A stretch of DNA of 64,000 nt from Macropodus opercularis (taxonomy: Eukaryota > Chordata > Actinopteri > Anabantiformes > Osphronemidae), in the NCBI GenBank assembly GCA_030770545.1, contig CM061091.1, positions 10,534,501 through 10,598,500 on the forward strand. Reading direction: 5' to 3'. A program made the position numbers and the translations under genes. Below the pieces are notes generated by a model. That model saw nothing but the letters and a program-made list of their open reading frames with translations, was not told the origin of the DNA and ran no database searches. Below, one piece after another: positions 62,681 to 64,000 of the stretch (the first letter of the stretch is position 1; each line of letters starts with the position of its first letter).

Positions 62681-63479
62681 ATCTGCAATAGCGCCTATTT
62701 TATGTAACCTATGGCTATTAGCTACCTTTTGAATTTTTTTCCCATTGCTTTGTGGATAAGCAAAATGCAGTAGCCTAAATTCCTTTCCCTGCATGTCTTA
62801 TGTCCCTGTATATCAGAGAACATAGCTTTCATATTGTATGAGACTCGAAATCAAAACAGAGCAATGTGGCAAAGATTACTCAGAAAAACACATTTTTATT
62901 TTGTTATGTTTTTGTCTTCTACATTAAGGCTCACTAAAACCCTTGAATATGATCATCTCTTTGTATTTGCAGAACCTTACATAACTAGACATAATGTTTA
63001 TTCTTGACATTTATAAGATTGTGTTACAATTTCGCCCATAAAAAATGAAATTCTGATTCGGATTTTGATTCTACTGATGTCACGTGACAGACACAACTCC
63101 GAACTACAATTTTGAATGACTCTTGGTGCTTTCAAGTACTAATCGAATCTGTAAAATATAAACGTTGATTTCAATTTGTAGCTCTTGGCACAATGCGACT
63201 GGGGCCCGCCAGTATCTATTATACACTTTATATCAAATTTATATCTATATCTTTATTCATATGTTTTAAATAAACAAATGCATTACCATAAAGAGCGAGC
63301 GGACAAATTAACCACTTCAACACTCTGTCTAATGCAATAGATTGACCTAAAACGAGTTAGGGGTGTTATTTATAGCTAACTGTTAGTTACAATAAGTTTA
63401 TATTGTTCTGTTATGATAAACTTATTCACGTCACCACTTTTTTTATACACACTTATCCCATGCGAAGGGTTCACTGCAG

Positions 63480-63648
63480 TGCGAACATTTCCGACAGTCG
63501 TTGAAGGCAGCCCCATGACGTAAAAACTGCCTCTTACAGCTCAGCTCAGTCTCAATGGCGATTGCAACAGATCCGCAGAGCGGAGCTTAGTCGAACCGCG
63601 TCTGGTTTGATTAACCTCATAGCAAAACAAATGCGACGAATACGGCCT
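63480..63648 (+). promoter_or_regulatory. CpG-rich candidate promoter and 5' noncoding exon of the next gene
   Basis: TGACGTAA, a CRE-type site, lies at 63516-63523. A CpG-rich stretch follows, ending with donor GGCCT|GTAAGTAA (GT at 63649). CpG-rich DNA continues to about 63840. There is no coding frame of note. In human, LEO1 is followed by MAPK6, whose first exon is noncoding, so mapk6 is a possible owner. This is a synteny-based guess; its protein is not in the window. Confidence 0.35.
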
Positions 63649-64000
63649 GTAAGTAATTGTTTTCCTTGTCGACGTTTGTCGCTGTTGTTTCCAGTTACTG
63701 TGGGTCATGTCCCTATCAACGCGGTCGTTTTTTAACGGTTTATCGGCGTTCGGCTTTGTGCTGCTTAGCGGCAGGAAAGCTGTAACACGTAGCCCAGTCT
63801 GAGGCTCCGCCGCCAACAACGGCTTCTTTGTTCGCGCTGTTAGTGGCTTCCACTTTAAAATCATTTGATATGTATAAAATAGCCTGATGGTTCTTTTCAA
63901 ACACGTATTTACTTTCCTTTAAGAGTCCACTTTGCCGTATGGTCGTGTATTATGCGATAAATTCAACCACGTAGACGGAGGTCTGCCGCATAGATCCTAT

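Overview
The window is vertebrate nuclear DNA, most likely from a ray-finned (teleost) fish. Genes are split by GT-AG introns and CA/TG microsatellites are abundant. Several dispersed repeats look like ones common in teleost genomes. The proteins are close to human SCG3, LYSMD2, TMOD3, LEO1 and TNFAIP8L3. The gene order TNFAIP8L3 - SCG3 - LYSMD2 - TMOD - LEO1 matches the human 15q21.2 neighbourhood. The species cannot be named from the sequence alone. Everything was read by eye; gene identities rest on remembered protein families, and no database was searched.

Layout: 1-5.4 kb holds the last coding exon and 3'UTR of tnfaip8l3 (+). From 5.4 to 10.2 kb is intergenic DNA with old repeats. scg3 (+, 12 coding exons) runs from 10.2 to 20.2 kb and meets lysmd2 (-, 3 coding exons, 20.3-24.7 kb) tail to tail, with opposing poly(A) signals about 90 bp apart. 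From 25 to 31 kb is intergenic or tmod3 3'UTR. tmod3 (-, 9 coding exons plus a 5' noncoding exon) spans 31.0-41.1 kb. It has a CCAAT-box promoter next to a (TAAAA)20 tract, and a perfect 213-bp CA repeat in intron 2. leo1 (+, 14 coding exons) spans 43.0-48.85 kb. From 48.9 to 60.8 kb I recognise no gene, only repeat relics including a Tc1/mariner-like element. The last 3 kb contains three possible promoter/first-exon regions: a TATA-containing one at 60.84-61.07 kb and CpG-rich ones at 62.0-62.7 and 63.5-64 kb. The last could serve a gene beyond the window; mapk6 is a guess from human synteny.

The genes do not form a pathway. SCG3 is a dense-core granule protein, TMOD3 caps actin pointed ends, LEO1 belongs to the nuclear PAF1 elongation complex, TNFAIP8L3 is a phosphoinositide-transfer protein and LYSMD2 is a poorly understood LysM protein. 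They are linked by conserved synteny. I found no new multi-gene system. The observations most worth testing are regulatory or splicing related: REST-like half-sites before scg3, a tandem splice donor that would change the LYSMD2 tail, a (GT)13 tract in place of a polypyrimidine tract at a leo1 acceptor, the tmod3 promoter with its pentanucleotide tract, and two very long or highly ordered DNA repeats.
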